64,000 bases of DNA, taken from Bacteroidota bacterium. Lineage in GTDB: Bacteria; Bacteroidota; Bacteroidia; Cytophagales; Cyclobacteriaceae. The translations under genes were made by a program, and so were the position numbers. The DNA is taken from NCBI GenBank assembly GCA_016178785.1, contig JACOSO010000085.1, positions 62,001 through 126,000 of the forward strand, written 5' to 3'. Positions 1 through 8,765 of the stretch are shown here, one piece after another. The notes under the pieces were generated by a model, which saw nothing but the letters and a program-made list of their open reading frames with translations, had not been told where the DNA came from and did not search any database. Each line of letters opens with the position of its first letter. The first letter of the stretch is position 1.

Positions 1-12
1 GAGTAACTGATC

Positions 13-1242
13 TCAACCTAACGCCTTCAATCTCTGCAACAACGGAGGGTGTGAGTAATGAAAGAAGACATAGGCCGGATGCGGGAATAAATTACTCAAT
101 GAATCGACTGACAATTTTTTAAGAGCTGAAGCAAGTGCTTCCCCGCCAAATGTTTCTTTGGCGTAGGCATCAGCTTCGAATTCATTTTTTCTACTGAGGA
201 TGCTCATCCCTAAACCGGTAATACCAGAAATGGGAGAGAACAGAATTCCAAACGCAAGCAGGTTTAAATGAATTGCCTGCTGATTTCCCCCCAAAGCCAG
301 CGAGAGATTTGAGTTGTAAATCATCAACGACAAAACAAAAAGCATAAAGAAGATCTGACCAACAGAAATCACATAACTCCAAACAATATGCCTTTTCTTG
401 AAATGACCCACTTCGTGCGCCAGCACGGCAACCAATTCTTCGGTTGAGTGATTTTCGATCAGGGTGTCGTACAACACAATTTTCTTTTTCTTGCCTATCC
501 CTGAAAAAAAAGCGTTTGCTTTCTTCGATCGTTTCGATCCGTCTATTACAAAAATATTGTCGAGAGGGAATTTTACTTTTTGGGTGAATTGCTGAATAGC
601 TTTTTTTAATTCACCCTCTGGTAGTGGAGTCAGCTTATTGAACAACGGAAGAATGAGCGAGGTGTAAAACATGTTCATGAACAGAACAAAGGAAGAGGCA
701 ATGACTCCGAACCAAATCCAGAAGGTCGGCCCGATCTGATTCACGGAGAAAATCAACAATGACAATAATGCTCCTCCAATTAATGCGCCCAAAATATACC
801 CTTTGAGTTTGTCGGTGAAGAAAATTTTGATCGTGGTTTTGTTGAAGCCAAACTTTTCCTCGATCACAAAAGTAGAATACAGTTGGAAAGGTAGCGTTAG
901 TAAATCTGAGGCAAGAAAAATTATTCCGAAGTAGGAAAGCGCCAGCAAGGTTGGATTTGAAATGAAAGGCCGAAGCAGATGATCAATCCATCCGAAGCCC
1001 CCCAGACTTAGCATCAGCAGTGAAGCTGCAAAGCTGATTCCGCTTGTCAAAAAGGAAAATCGTGTTTGAGTGCGGTTATACTCGATTGACCTTTGGTATT
1101 TCTCCTGATCATAAAATACCCTAACTTCTTCTGGAATATCCTTTCGATAAAATTTTAAATTCAGGAGGTCAAGTAGTTGGCTGAAAAGATATGAAACAAT
1201 GGTGATGCCAATAATAATGTAGAGAATAATTTGTGGTGTCAT
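13..1242 (-). CDS. M48 family metallopeptidase, Ste24/CAAX prenyl protease type
   Basis: Integral-membrane zinc protease, 409 aa, the usual Ste24 length. The zinc motif HEVGH is at residues 276-280 and the third ligand lies in the NEFEAD segment near residue 357. Hydrophobic segments lie at about 5-25, 63-82, 97-120, 148-168, 174-200 and 288-310, as expected for a multi-spanning protease. Family members cleave prenylated substrates in eukaryotes; in bacteria they act in membrane-protein quality control, and the substrate here is unknown. The gene is divergent from the DUF2721 gene, with a 48-base gap between the start codons. The fold call is firm; the substrate is not determinable. Confidence 0.93.
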   Translation of the reverse strand: MTPQIILYIIIGITIVSYLFSQLLDLLNLKFYRKDIPEEVRVFYDQEKYQRSIEYNRTQTRFSFLTSGISFAASLLMLSLGGFGWIDHLLRPFISNPTLLALSYFGIIFLASDLLTLPFQLYSTFVIEEKFGFNKTTIKIFFTDKLKGYILGALIGGALLSLLIFSVNQIGPTFWIWFGVIASSFVLFMNMFYTSLILPLFNKLTPLPEGELKKAIQQFTQKVKFPLDNIFVIDGSKRSKKANAFFSGIGKKKKIVLYDTLIENHSTEELVAVLAHEVGHFKKRHIVWSYVISVGQIFFMLFVLSLMIYNSNLSLALGGNQQAIHLNLLAFGILFSPISGITGLGMSILSRKNEFEADAYAKETFGGEALASALKKLSVDSLSNLFPHPAYVFFHYSHPPLLQRLKALG

Positions 1243-1290
1243 GTCTGGTCTATACTTTCGGATTGCAAATTAGAACATAGAAAACTGACT

Positions 1291-1686
1291 ATGCAATTTT
1301 CAATTAATACTCCTGCTTTGCTTTTTCCGGCAATTACATTGCTTATGCTGGCTTATACCAATCGATTTCTGGCTTTGGCAACACTGATTCGTAACCTTCA
1401 TACTAAATACCAACAGATTTCAGAGGAGAGAAGTACTATTCACGAGCAGATTAAAAACCTGAAACGAAGGTTGGTATTGATCAAACAAATGCAGGCTTCA
1501 GGCATTATCAGTTTTTTTCTTTGTGTGCTCAGTATGCTTTTTATCTATCTGGGATATGAAGTGTGGGCCATTAGTTCGTTCGGCTTGAGTTTGGGGTTTT
1601 TATTGCTTTCCCTTGCAGTTTCATTAAATGAGATTTTGATTAGTACCCGTGCACTGGAGCTCGAGTTGAAGGACATGGAAAGCTAG
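1291..1686 (+). CDS. DUF2721 family membrane protein
   Basis: Small membrane protein of 131 aa. Residues about 5-35 (LLFPAITLLMLAYTNRFLAL) carry the recognisable DUF2721 N-terminal signature. A charged, likely coiled region spans about 38-70, and two more membrane segments lie at about 77-98 and 102-124. I chose the ATG at 1291: an upstream in-frame ATG at 1231 would add 20 residues that overlap the divergent protease start and do not resemble the family. No function is established for the family. The stop is 6 bases from the end of argH, which converges from the right. Confidence 0.75.
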   Translation: MQFSINTPALLFPAITLLMLAYTNRFLALATLIRNLHTKYQQISEERSTIHEQIKNLKRRLVLIKQMQASGIISFFLCVLSMLFIYLGYEVWAISSFGLSLGFLLLSLAVSLNEILISTRALELELKDMES

Positions 1687-1691
1687 AATTC

Positions 1692-3023
1692 CTATCCAAT
1701 CAATTTTTGTAAAGCAGTGTTCACCTGATTGAACGGAAAAACAGCAATGGCTCTATCCATCATTAGAGATATTTCCTTGAGGTTGAGATTGCCAATGCTT
1801 CCTTCGTGTGTGTGACTGATCTTTGTTGAATAGGTAAATTTTCCTTCTTCAATATCCTTCCCGATTTTTTTATAAGCATCGCGAAAGGGCATTCCCGACA
1901 AAACCAGTTTATTCACCTCCTCAACGCTGAATAAGTATTTGTATTTCTCATCGTCAAGGATGTTGTCTTTGATTTTAATGTTTGAGAGCATCAGCACTGC
2001 CATTTGCAGACAGTCACTCAATACTTTAAACGCTGGAAATAGTTTTTCTTTCAGCAACTGTAAATCGCGATGATAACCTGACGGCAAATTTGCGGTAACT
2101 AATGATATTTCATTCGGAAGGGCAATCAGTGTGTTGCACTTGGCACGAATCAACTCAAACACGTCAGGGTTTTTTTTGTGGGGCATGATGCTGCTTCCGG
2201 TCGTGAGGTCATCCGGAAAACTAATGAATCCAAAATTCTGATTCAAAAACAAGCATGTATCCATTGAAAGTTTAGAAAGAGTTGCAGCAACATTTGAAAT
2301 TGCGGAAGCAACAATGCGTTCCGTTTTGCCTCTACCCATCTGCGCGTATACCACATTGTAATTCAACTCAGCGAAGCCGAGAAGTTCGGTTGTCATTTTT
2401 CGATTCAATGGAAAAGAAGAGCCATAACCGGCAGCCGAGCCCAACGGATTTTTATTCGCAACTTGATAGGCAGCCTGCAATGTGATCACATCATCAACCA
2501 AGCTTTCGGCATAAGCACCAAACCAAAGTCCGAACGAAGAGGGCATCGCCAATTGCAAATGGGTATAGCCCGGAAGTAATTTGTCTTTGTGCTCATTGCT
2601 TAGTTTAATCAATAGGTCAAAAAGCGTCTTTGTTTCATTAACAAGCTCCTCGATCTGGTAACGCATGAAGACTTTGATATCTACTAATACCTGATCATTT
2701 CGTGAACGGCCGCTGTGGATTTTTTTCCCTACGTCACCAAGCTTTCTCGTAAGAAGCAATTCTATTTGAGAATGAATATCCTCAACTCCGGATTCAATTT
2801 GAAAACTCCCTTTTTCGATTTCTTTATAAATATTTTTTAGCTCCAAGCTTAATGATGCTAATTCATCTTTGGTAATTAAGTTGATTGATTGCAACATTTG
2901 AATGTGGGCGAGTGAACCCAGCACATCAAAACTTGCGAGGTAAAGATCCATTTCCTGATCCTTACCTGTGGTGAATTCGGTCACTTCTTTGAGGGAGTCT
3001 TTGTCTTTTTGCCAGAGTTTCAT
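1692..3023 (-). CDS. argH: argininosuccinate lyase
   Basis: Last step of arginine synthesis: splits argininosuccinate into arginine and fumarate in the cytoplasm. The 443-aa protein has the fumarase/aspartase superfamily signature GSSIMPHKKNPD (residues 276-287, holding the catalytic serine loop), SGRSRND at 104-110 and GYTHLQ at 152-157. It is the last gene of the minus-strand arginine operon, separated from nudK by a roughly 310-base spacer bounded by inverted repeats, so it may have its own promoter or be transcriptionally buffered. The length fits Bacteroidota ArgH (a little shorter than the 457-aa E. coli enzyme). Confidence 0.96.
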   Translation of the reverse strand: MKLWQKDKDSLKEVTEFTTGKDQEMDLYLASFDVLGSLAHIQMLQSINLITKDELASLSLELKNIYKEIEKGSFQIESGVEDIHSQIELLLTRKLGDVGKKIHSGRSRNDQVLVDIKVFMRYQIEELVNETKTLFDLLIKLSNEHKDKLLPGYTHLQLAMPSSFGLWFGAYAESLVDDVITLQAAYQVANKNPLGSAAGYGSSFPLNRKMTTELLGFAELNYNVVYAQMGRGKTERIVASAISNVAATLSKLSMDTCLFLNQNFGFISFPDDLTTGSSIMPHKKNPDVFELIRAKCNTLIALPNEISLVTANLPSGYHRDLQLLKEKLFPAFKVLSDCLQMAVLMLSNIKIKDNILDDEKYKYLFSVEEVNKLVLSGMPFRDAYKKIGKDIEEGKFTYSTKISHTHEGSIGNLNLKEISLMMDRAIAVFPFNQVNTALQKLIG

Positions 3024-3331
3024 AAGTAGTTTCCAGTTTCCGGTTGCTGGTTTCCGGTTTTTAAAGCAGAGAAATCGTTGAGATTGTCTTCAACCCATTA
3101 AACGAATTTATTTATTCGCATGCTTAACGAGTCGTATTCATTTCTTAATCGTAACAGATTTTGATGATCTTCAAATTTGTCCTTCTTCATAGATTTCAAA
3201 TTTAGGAGTGATAAGGATACTTTATGAACTCAATCGCTAATCGTTTCGATTCTTTGTAAATTTCTAATCTCTATAACTTTTCATAATCCGTTTTTCTCGG
3301 TTCCAGCTACCGGTAACTTGAAACCGGCACC
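3024..3331. repeat. argH-nudK spacer bounded by an inverted ~22-base repeat
   Basis: No gene is visible here. Plus-strand 3303-3324 begins CCAGCTACCGGTAACTTG. The minus strand across 3050-3029 reads CCAGCAACCGGAAACTGG, then GAAAC in both; 19 of 22 positions agree. The two arms face each other at the ends of the spacer, about 250 bases apart. A further CCGG/GAAA word follows the argH-side arm (3051-3060). The interior is AT-rich with no reading frame I would defend. The arrangement could be a short non-autonomous element, or a repeat that folds in the mRNA between nudK and argH. Confidence 0.6.
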
Positions 3332-3907
3332 TTACTGAGAAAACAAATTCAATTTCGCGTACTGGAGAAGCATGATCGTTTTTCCATCTTTTATTTCTCC
3401 TGTTTCGATCATCGAATAGGCCTGATCAAATTCCATTTCGAGTACATCAATGTCTTCGTGGCCCTCAACACCACCACCTTCGGCCACTTTCATGTTCTTT
3501 GCGTATTCAGCTACGAAGAAATAAAGTATTTCAGTAACAGAGCCCGGTGACATGTAGGCCTCAAAAATTCTCTTCACAGAAGATATTTTATAACCGGTCT
3601 CTTCCTCGGTCTCTTTGCGAATGCAGTCTTCCGGATTGTCGAGATCAAGAAGTCCCGCACAAGTTTCTATGAGCATTCCGGATTCGTTGCCATTAATATA
3701 GCTAGGCAGGCTGAATTGTTGCGTTAGAATTACAGTCTTACTTTCTTTATTGTAAAGAAGAATGGTTGCACCGTTTCCGCGATCATAGGCTTCTCGGTTT
3801 TGTGTAACCCACTCACCTTTTTTATTTTGATAGTCGAATGTAACTTTTTTTAAGGTATACCAGTTATTGGATAAGATTTCGGTTTTGGAGATTTTTACAC
3901 GCGTCAT
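3332..3907 (-). CDS. nudK: Nudix hydrolase, GDP-mannose pyrophosphatase NudK-like
   Basis: Hydrolyses a nucleotide sugar such as GDP-mannose to GMP plus sugar phosphate, by family. At 191 aa it equals the E. coli NudK (YffH) length and shares several remembered blocks: [34 protein letters not shown] and TGEIKDGKT. The Nudix box (about 104-126) is the NudK variant, with Asn where the first conserved Glu of the canonical box usually stands and KE in place of RE. It sits between argE (37-base gap) and argH on the same strand. It has no known role in arginine synthesis, so it is probably a passenger of the operon. Confidence 0.88.
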   Translation of the reverse strand: MTRVKISKTEILSNNWYTLKKVTFDYQNKKGEWVTQNREAYDRGNGATILLYNKESKTVILTQQFSLPSYINGNESGMLIETCAGLLDLDNPEDCIRKETEEETGYKISSVKRIFEAYMSPGSVTEILYFFVAEYAKNMKVAEGGGVEGHEDIDVLEMEFDQAYSMIETGEIKDGKTIMLLQYAKLNLFSQ

Positions 3908-3944
3908 CGTTGAATAGTTTTTTCGCTGGTAACGTTTAAATTGA

Positions 3945-5006
3945 TTAGAGGTTTTCTATTAACTGAGTGTACGATTCAATCCCTGCCCGAATTTCATTCA
4001 AATAAATAAACTCGTCAGCGCTGTGTGATCTTGCCGAATCACCTGGCCCCATTTTAATAGATGACGTAGGTATTAGTGCCTGATCGGAAGTGGTAGGTGA
4101 GCCGTATAATTTCTTGCCCAATTTTTTAGCCGATAAGATCAATGGATGACTTTCGTTTATTCCCGAAGGCCTTAAACGAAGTGATCTTGGAGTTGCTACA
4201 CATTTTATATTTCGTTTTACAATTTCCAGTACTTCCTCCAACGAATAAGAATCCGTCACTCGAATATCGACAGTGAATTTGCATTCGGGCGGAACTTGGT
4301 TGTGCGCTTGTCCTGCATTAATCATTGTCACTGACATTTTCACTTTGCCCAGTGTAGAAGAAATTTTTGGAAACTCGAATGTTCGAAACCATTCAATGTC
4401 AGGTAACGCTTCGTAAAACGCATTCACCCCTTCTTCACGTGCGGCATGGCCGGCTTTGCCTTTGGCAATACAATCAAGAACCAGTAATCCCTTTTCGGCA
4501 ATGGCAATGTCAGTCAATGTTGGTTCACCCACAATAGCACAGTCTATTTTAGGTAAATCGTTCCATATACTTTCGATACCATTGAATCCGGAGATTTCTT
4601 CTTCGGCAGTTGCTGCGATAACAAGATTGTACTTCAAATCTTTTCGATCATGGAAAAACAAAAATGTTGCTATGAGCGACACGAGTGGTCCACCGGCATC
4701 GTTACTTCCCAATCCAAATAACTTATCGTCTTGAATTGTTGGCAAAAATGGATCACGTGTATAAGCAGGATTTGGTTTTACTGTATCGTGATGCGAGTTG
4801 AGGAGGAGAGTCGGTCTGGAATTATCAAAATATTGGCCGATTGCCCAGACGTTGTTTCCTTTTCTTTGAGATGGAATATTATGTTTGGTAAAAAGCTCTT
4901 GAATGATTTCAGCTGTTTTATTCTCTTCCTTACTAAACGAAGGAGTTGCAATCAGCTTTTTGAGCAGATCAACACTTTCCAAAAACAATTCTTCGGCATC
5001 TTTCAT
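3945..5006 (-). CDS. argE: M20 family deacylase, N-acyl-ornithine/citrulline deacylase (ArgE-type)
   Basis: Removes the N-acyl group from an arginine-pathway intermediate. With an ArgF'-type transcarbamylase in the same operon, the natural substrate is probably N-acetyl- or N-succinylcitrulline rather than acylornithine (inference). The 353-aa protein has M20 metal ligands: NSHHDT around 70-74, SNDAGG with D103, AEEE at 134-137, a GEPT loop, and RSHSADE near the C terminus. Its start overlaps the end of argB by 4 bases (ATGA), showing translational coupling. DapE-like activity cannot be excluded from sequence, but the neighbourhood favours arginine. Confidence 0.9.
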   Translation of the reverse strand: MKDAEELFLESVDLLKKLIATPSFSKEENKTAEIIQELFTKHNIPSQRKGNNVWAIGQYFDNSRPTLLLNSHHDTVKPNPAYTRDPFLPTIQDDKLFGLGSNDAGGPLVSLIATFLFFHDRKDLKYNLVIAATAEEEISGFNGIESIWNDLPKIDCAIVGEPTLTDIAIAEKGLLVLDCIAKGKAGHAAREEGVNAFYEALPDIEWFRTFEFPKISSTLGKVKMSVTMINAGQAHNQVPPECKFTVDIRVTDSYSLEEVLEIVKRNIKCVATPRSLRLRPSGINESHPLILSAKKLGKKLYGSPTTSDQALIPTSSIKMGPGDSARSHSADEFIYLNEIRAGIESYTQLIENL

Positions 5007-5794
5007 GATTTGGTGATCAGCGTGCCTTCGGTAGTTTCACGAATATTTTTGATAAGATCTTTTGCGTCGCCAATCAAAACCTCTTTCACCCCTGAATTGA
5101 TTGCTGAGAAAGCATTTTCAAGTTTGGGTAAAATGCCGTCCGCAAGCGCACCTTCTTTCAGTAGTTGCTGGTAAGTAGATTCATTCAGTTGGCGGATAAC
5201 TGAATTTTCGTCTTTGATGTTTTTGAGCACTCCTTTCTTTTCAAAGCAGAAAATCAAACGAGTTTCAAAATGTTTACTGAGCGAGATGGCAAGAACTGAC
5301 GCAATTGTGTCAGCATTTGTATTTAAGATTTCTCCGTTCGCGTGCGTGAGGGGTGCGAAGATGGGAATTACGTTTTGTTTGAGTAGAAAATACAAGAAAG
5401 TAGAATTAACATCGTCTGGTTTGATGTCACCCACATAGCCGTAGTCGATTTCACCTACCGGCCGTTTCACTGCTTTCAATAGATTTCCATCGGCACCAGT
5501 TATGCCAATCGCATTGCAGTGTAAGGTTTGCAATTGGGCTGTGAGTTGTTTGTTCAACAAACCGCCATAGACCATCGTTACCAAATCGCGAGTAGGCGCA
5601 TCGGTAATTCTTCTGCCATTAATATATTTTGATTCAATCCCAAGCTGATCTCCGATTTTGGTGGCGATCTTCCCTCCACCATGCACTAAAATTTTTGGGG
5701 CTTGAATGGATGCAAAATCTTTTAAGAAGGAATTAAGTCCTTGCTCATCGTCCAGCACATTGCCACCGATTTTTATGATGTATAATTTGTTCAT
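5003..5794 (-). CDS. argB: acetylglutamate (N-acylglutamate) kinase
   Basis: Phosphorylates the gamma-carboxylate of N-acylglutamate with ATP, the second step of arginine synthesis. The 263-aa amino-acid-kinase fold shows KIGGNVLDD at the N terminus, HGGGK around 38-42 for the phosphate loop, GGLLNK, and the NADT segment in the second half. It lacks the N-terminal helix extension that marks arginine-inhibited hexameric kinases, so feedback control may lie elsewhere (inference). It ends in an ATGA overlap with argE. Upstream, an 86-base hairpin-containing spacer separates it from argF'. Confidence 0.95.
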   Translation of the reverse strand: MNKLYIIKIGGNVLDDEQGLNSFLKDFASIQAPKILVHGGGKIATKIGDQLGIESKYINGRRITDAPTRDLVTMVYGGLLNKQLTAQLQTLHCNAIGITGADGNLLKAVKRPVGEIDYGYVGDIKPDDVNSTFLYFLLKQNVIPIFAPLTHANGEILNTNADTIASVLAISLSKHFETRLIFCFEKKGVLKNIKDENSVIRQLNESTYQQLLKEGALADGILPKLENAFSAINSGVKEVLIGDAKDLIKNIRETTEGTLITKS

Positions 5795-5811
5795 CTTTTT
5801 AGTCCTTAGCC

Positions 5812-5880
5812 GTTAGTCTTGAGTCTTGAGTCTTTGGTCTTAGAGTATATTTTAACTTAATACTCAGGACTGAAGACTCT
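5812..5880 (-). repeat. argF'-argB junction: AGTCTT word repeats forming a hairpin
   Basis: The spacer is built of AGTCTT/GAGTCTT words (5815-5840) followed by near-complements. GAGTAT (5843-5848) pairs with ATACTC (5860-5865) around an 11-base AT-rich loop, and AGTCTT (5829-5834) can extend the stem with AAGACT (5873-5878). The stem lies between the argF' stop and the argB start in the mRNA. It could stabilise or attenuate the transcript, or be only one of the word-like repeats seen at several junctions of this operon. Confidence 0.55.
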
Positions 5881-6837
5881 TTACTGAATACTTTTCAATA
5901 TTTCACTCAACACAGCCTGCGCTGCCCAAACACGATTGCCCGCTTGTTGCGTTACAAGGCTATTGCTATTATCCAGCACTTCATCACTCAGCTCCACGTT
6001 TCTCCTCACGGGAAGACAATGCATCACCTTAGCATGATTTGTGACTTCCATTTTCTTTTGTGTGAGCATCCAGCTTGGATCGTTGCTATAGATTTTTCCA
6101 TAGTCGTTGTAGGTGCTCCAATTTTTTACATAAACAAAGTCGGCCTCTTTCAACGCTTCTTTCTGATCATGTAAAATAGTTGCTCCATTTGTGAACTGCT
6201 CATCGAGCTCATAATCTTCCGGGTGGGTGATCACAAAATCGGCTTGACCCCAGGCGTTGATCCATTGCGCAAAACTATTGGCTACGCATTGCGGCAATAC
6301 TTTGACGTGGGGTGCCCACGTCAATACAATTTTTGGTTTTCTTTTTTCTTTGAATGACTCAGTGATGGTGATGATATCAGTTAAACTTTGCAACGGATGA
6401 AGGGTTGCGCTTTCCAGGCTTACCACAGGAACACCGGAGTATTTAATAAACTGCTGAATAAAAAATTCGCTGTAATCTTCTGCTTTATCTTTCAGCGTAG
6501 GGAAGGTGCGGACGCCAAGTACATCAAAGTATTTCCCAAGCACAGGCGCAGCATCTTTGACATGCTCAACTGTGTTTCCGCTCATGATTACTTCTTCTTC
6601 AAACTCAAGTGCCCAACCTTCATTGCTCACATTAAAGACAATTGCTTCCATGCCCAAATGCTTAGCTGCCAGTTGCGTACTGATGCGAGTCCGCATACTT
6701 GGATTGAGAAAGAGCATTCCTATGGTTTTGTTTATGCCAAGGCTTTTATCCTTAAATGGGTTTGCCTTGTAAGCCAATGCGCTTTCGATCAACGCAGGAA
6801 TCGAATAAGCATCTTTTACAGAAATGAATTTCTTCAT
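5881..6837 (-). CDS. argF': N-acylornithine carbamoyltransferase (ArgF' family)
   Basis: Transfers the carbamoyl group to N-acetyl- or N-succinylornithine. At 318 aa it aligns without gaps near the N terminus to the Bacteroides fragilis succinylornithine enzyme as I remember it. The carbamoyl-phosphate loop is SMRTR (47-51), HPLQSLTD carries the His-Pro-x-x-Gln motif, and MHCLPVRR is the second substrate loop. Residue 90, Pro in the succinyl-specific and Glu in the acetyl-specific enzymes, is Val here (SGNTVEH), so substrate preference cannot be read off. The start overlaps the argD stop (ATGA). Confidence 0.92.
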   Translation of the reverse strand: MKKFISVKDAYSIPALIESALAYKANPFKDKSLGINKTIGMLFLNPSMRTRISTQLAAKHLGMEAIVFNVSNEGWALEFEEEVIMSGNTVEHVKDAAPVLGKYFDVLGVRTFPTLKDKAEDYSEFFIQQFIKYSGVPVVSLESATLHPLQSLTDIITITESFKEKRKPKIVLTWAPHVKVLPQCVANSFAQWINAWGQADFVITHPEDYELDEQFTNGATILHDQKEALKEADFVYVKNWSTYNDYGKIYSNDPSWMLTQKKMEVTNHAKVMHCLPVRRNVELSDEVLDNSNSLVTQQAGNRVWAAQAVLSEILKSIQ

Positions 6838-7970
6838 GAGTGAGCAACTTCTTTTAGTTCAACAGACAAAGCTTCGAGCAAAATATCAGCTTCTGGTTTA
6901 CTCAGCGCCAATGAAGGGAGCAAGCGCACCGTGTTTGGTTTCGCTTCACCCGTGAAGATGTTGTGCTTGAACAATAAATCTTTGCGCAAGGAAGCGAGTG
7001 ATTCTGGTAAATCGAAACCAATCATTAACCCCAGGCCACGCACTTCTTTGATCGATTGATGATTTTTCAGTTGTTCCATCCAATGATTTCCGATTAAGAG
7101 TGCATTGTCCATCAACTTTTCAGATTCAATGACTTCAAGTACCGACAGCGCAGCAGCGCAGGCCAGATAATTTCCACCGAAAGTAGTTCCCAGCATTCCA
7201 CTCCAAGGCTTTATATTCGGATTGATCAGGACTCCTCCAACAGGAAAACCATTACCCATTCCTTTGGCAACGGTAATCAAATCTGGTTTTACCAACGAAT
7301 ATTGATGAGCGAAGAATTTTCCTGTTCGCCCATATCCTGATTGAATTTCATCCAGGATCAAGAGCGCCCCTGCCTCTTGGCATTTTTTTGAGAGCAATTC
7401 AAGGAATGAATTCGATGGGATATGAATTCCGCCAACCCCTTGGATGCCTTCAATGATGACGGCTGATACTTCTTTCGTAATTTTTTCCTCAGCATTCTTT
7501 AAATCATTGAATGGCAAAAACTCGATTTCATGATTAGCATTGAACGGAGCAACAATTTTTGGATTATCTGTAGCGGCCACAGCGCCTGAAGTTCTGCCAT
7601 GAAAAGCCTTTGTAAATGCAATTACTTTTTTTCTGCCCGTCACAAAACTGGCAAGCTTCAATGCATTTTCATTAGCTTCCGCGCCCGAGTTGCACAAGAA
7701 CAATTCATAATCCGGATAGCCAGAGAGTTCCCCAAGTTTCTCGGCAAGTTGCTCTTGCAGTGAATTTTTCACGCTGTTTGAATAGAACGAAATCTTATCT
7801 AACTGATCTTTCAATCGTTCGACAAAATGCGGATGGTTATGACCGATCGAAATCACGGCATGACCTCCGTAAAGATCTAAGTATTTTTTTCCTGCTTTAT
7901 CCCATAGCCATGAGCCTTCAGCCTTGACTGGTTCAATTGGAAAAAGAGGATAGACATCGAAGAGTTTCAT
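6834..7970 (-). CDS. argD: acetylornithine (N-acylornithine) aminotransferase
   Basis: PLP enzyme that makes N-acylornithine from the semialdehyde using glutamate. The 378-aa class III aminotransferase has SGAEANE (95-101) for cofactor phosphate binding, LDEIQSGYGRTGKF (206-219) with Asp207 contacting the pyridine nitrogen, and the Schiff-base lysine K236 in TVAKGMGNGF. It overlaps argF' downstream and proC upstream by 4 bases each, placing it in a tightly coupled run. A succinylornithine preference would be invisible at this level. Confidence 0.94.
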   Translation of the reverse strand: MKLFDVYPLFPIEPVKAEGSWLWDKAGKKYLDLYGGHAVISIGHNHPHFVERLKDQLDKISFYSNSVKNSLQEQLAEKLGELSGYPDYELFLCNSGAEANENALKLASFVTGRKKVIAFTKAFHGRTSGAVAATDNPKIVAPFNANHEIEFLPFNDLKNAEEKITKEVSAVIIEGIQGVGGIHIPSNSFLELLSKKCQEAGALLILDEIQSGYGRTGKFFAHQYSLVKPDLITVAKGMGNGFPVGGVLINPNIKPWSGMLGTTFGGNYLACAAALSVLEVIESEKLMDNALLIGNHWMEQLKNHQSIKEVRGLGLMIGFDLPESLASLRKDLLFKHNIFTGEAKPNTVRLLPSLALSKPEADILLEALSVELKEVAHS

Positions 7971-8764
7971 TTCTTTATATTATTAATACGATCAAATGAA
8001 GTGATGATTCCTTTAATTAAAGCCGAACTAAGGCCTTGATGCTCCATCTCATTTAGCCCGGCAATAGTGCAGCCCTCTGGCGTTGTTACTTTATCGATTT
8101 CCATTTCAGGATGAGACTCGCGCGACAAAAGGAGAGAAGCAGCCCCGCTCGCGGTTTGCGCTGCGATCAACTGTGCTTCTTCCGAGTCAAAGCCCATTTG
8201 AATTCCACCTTGCGTGGCTGCCCGGATGTACCTCATCGCAAAAGCGATTCCGCTTGCGGCAAGAACAGTTGCTGCTTTCATCAGCCGCTCTTCTATAACC
8301 AATGTTTCGCCCAATGCATTGAAAATCTTTTGTACTTCAGCCAGATGTTTTTCGTCTGCATCTTTGGCACAAAGACACGTCATCGATTTTCCGATAGCAA
8401 TTGCAGTGTTAGGCATTGCACGCACAATGGGGATTTTTTTTCCTAAATGAGCCGCTATTTCTTCTGTTGAAACGCCTGTGATTGTCGAGACAAGAATTTG
8501 CTTCGCATTAAGCGATGACTTGATTTCATTTAAAAGATTTGCAATTTGTTTGGGCTGCACGCAAAGAAAAACAAGGGATGCATTTTTAGTCGCTTTAACA
8601 TTATCTGTGGCAAGTTGAAATCCTTCTTTTTTTAGATGATCAATTTTCGCAAGATTCCTTCTTGTGATAATTATGTCGGAAGCTTTTGTTTTTGACTTGA
8701 GTAGTCCCAAGGCAATGGCTGATCCTAAATTCCCTCCTCCGATGATTGCAATTTTCGATGTCAT
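7967..8764 (-). CDS. proC: pyrroline-5-carboxylate reductase
   Basis: Final step of proline synthesis: NAD(P)H reduction of pyrroline-5-carboxylate. The 265-aa protein starts with a Rossmann motif (IIGGGNLGSAIA, 6-17) and carries the P5CR C-terminal signature TPEGCTIAGLNEMEHQGL near 227-244. It lies between argC (1-base gap) and argD (4-base overlap), so it is co-translated with arginine enzymes. The placement ties proline output to arginine/ornithine-pathway expression. A specialised reductase acting on an arginine-pathway semialdehyde is possible but unsupported. Confidence 0.94.
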   Translation of the reverse strand: MTSKIAIIGGGNLGSAIALGLLKSKTKASDIIITRRNLAKIDHLKKEGFQLATDNVKATKNASLVFLCVQPKQIANLLNEIKSSLNAKQILVSTITGVSTEEIAAHLGKKIPIVRAMPNTAIAIGKSMTCLCAKDADEKHLAEVQKIFNALGETLVIEERLMKAATVLAASGIAFAMRYIRAATQGGIQMGFDSEEAQLIAAQTASGAASLLLSRESHPEMEIDKVTTPEGCTIAGLNEMEHQGLSSALIKGIITSFDRINNIKK

Positions 8765-8765
8765 A

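Noticed and set aside
1231-1290. Upstream start for the DUF2721 protein
   Set aside because: The extra residues overlap the divergent protease start and do not resemble the family, whose core begins at the ATG at 1291.
6388-6843. Antisense open frame opposite argF'
   Set aside because: It lies entirely within a conserved gene on the other strand and its product has no family features; several similar shadows exist opposite other genes.
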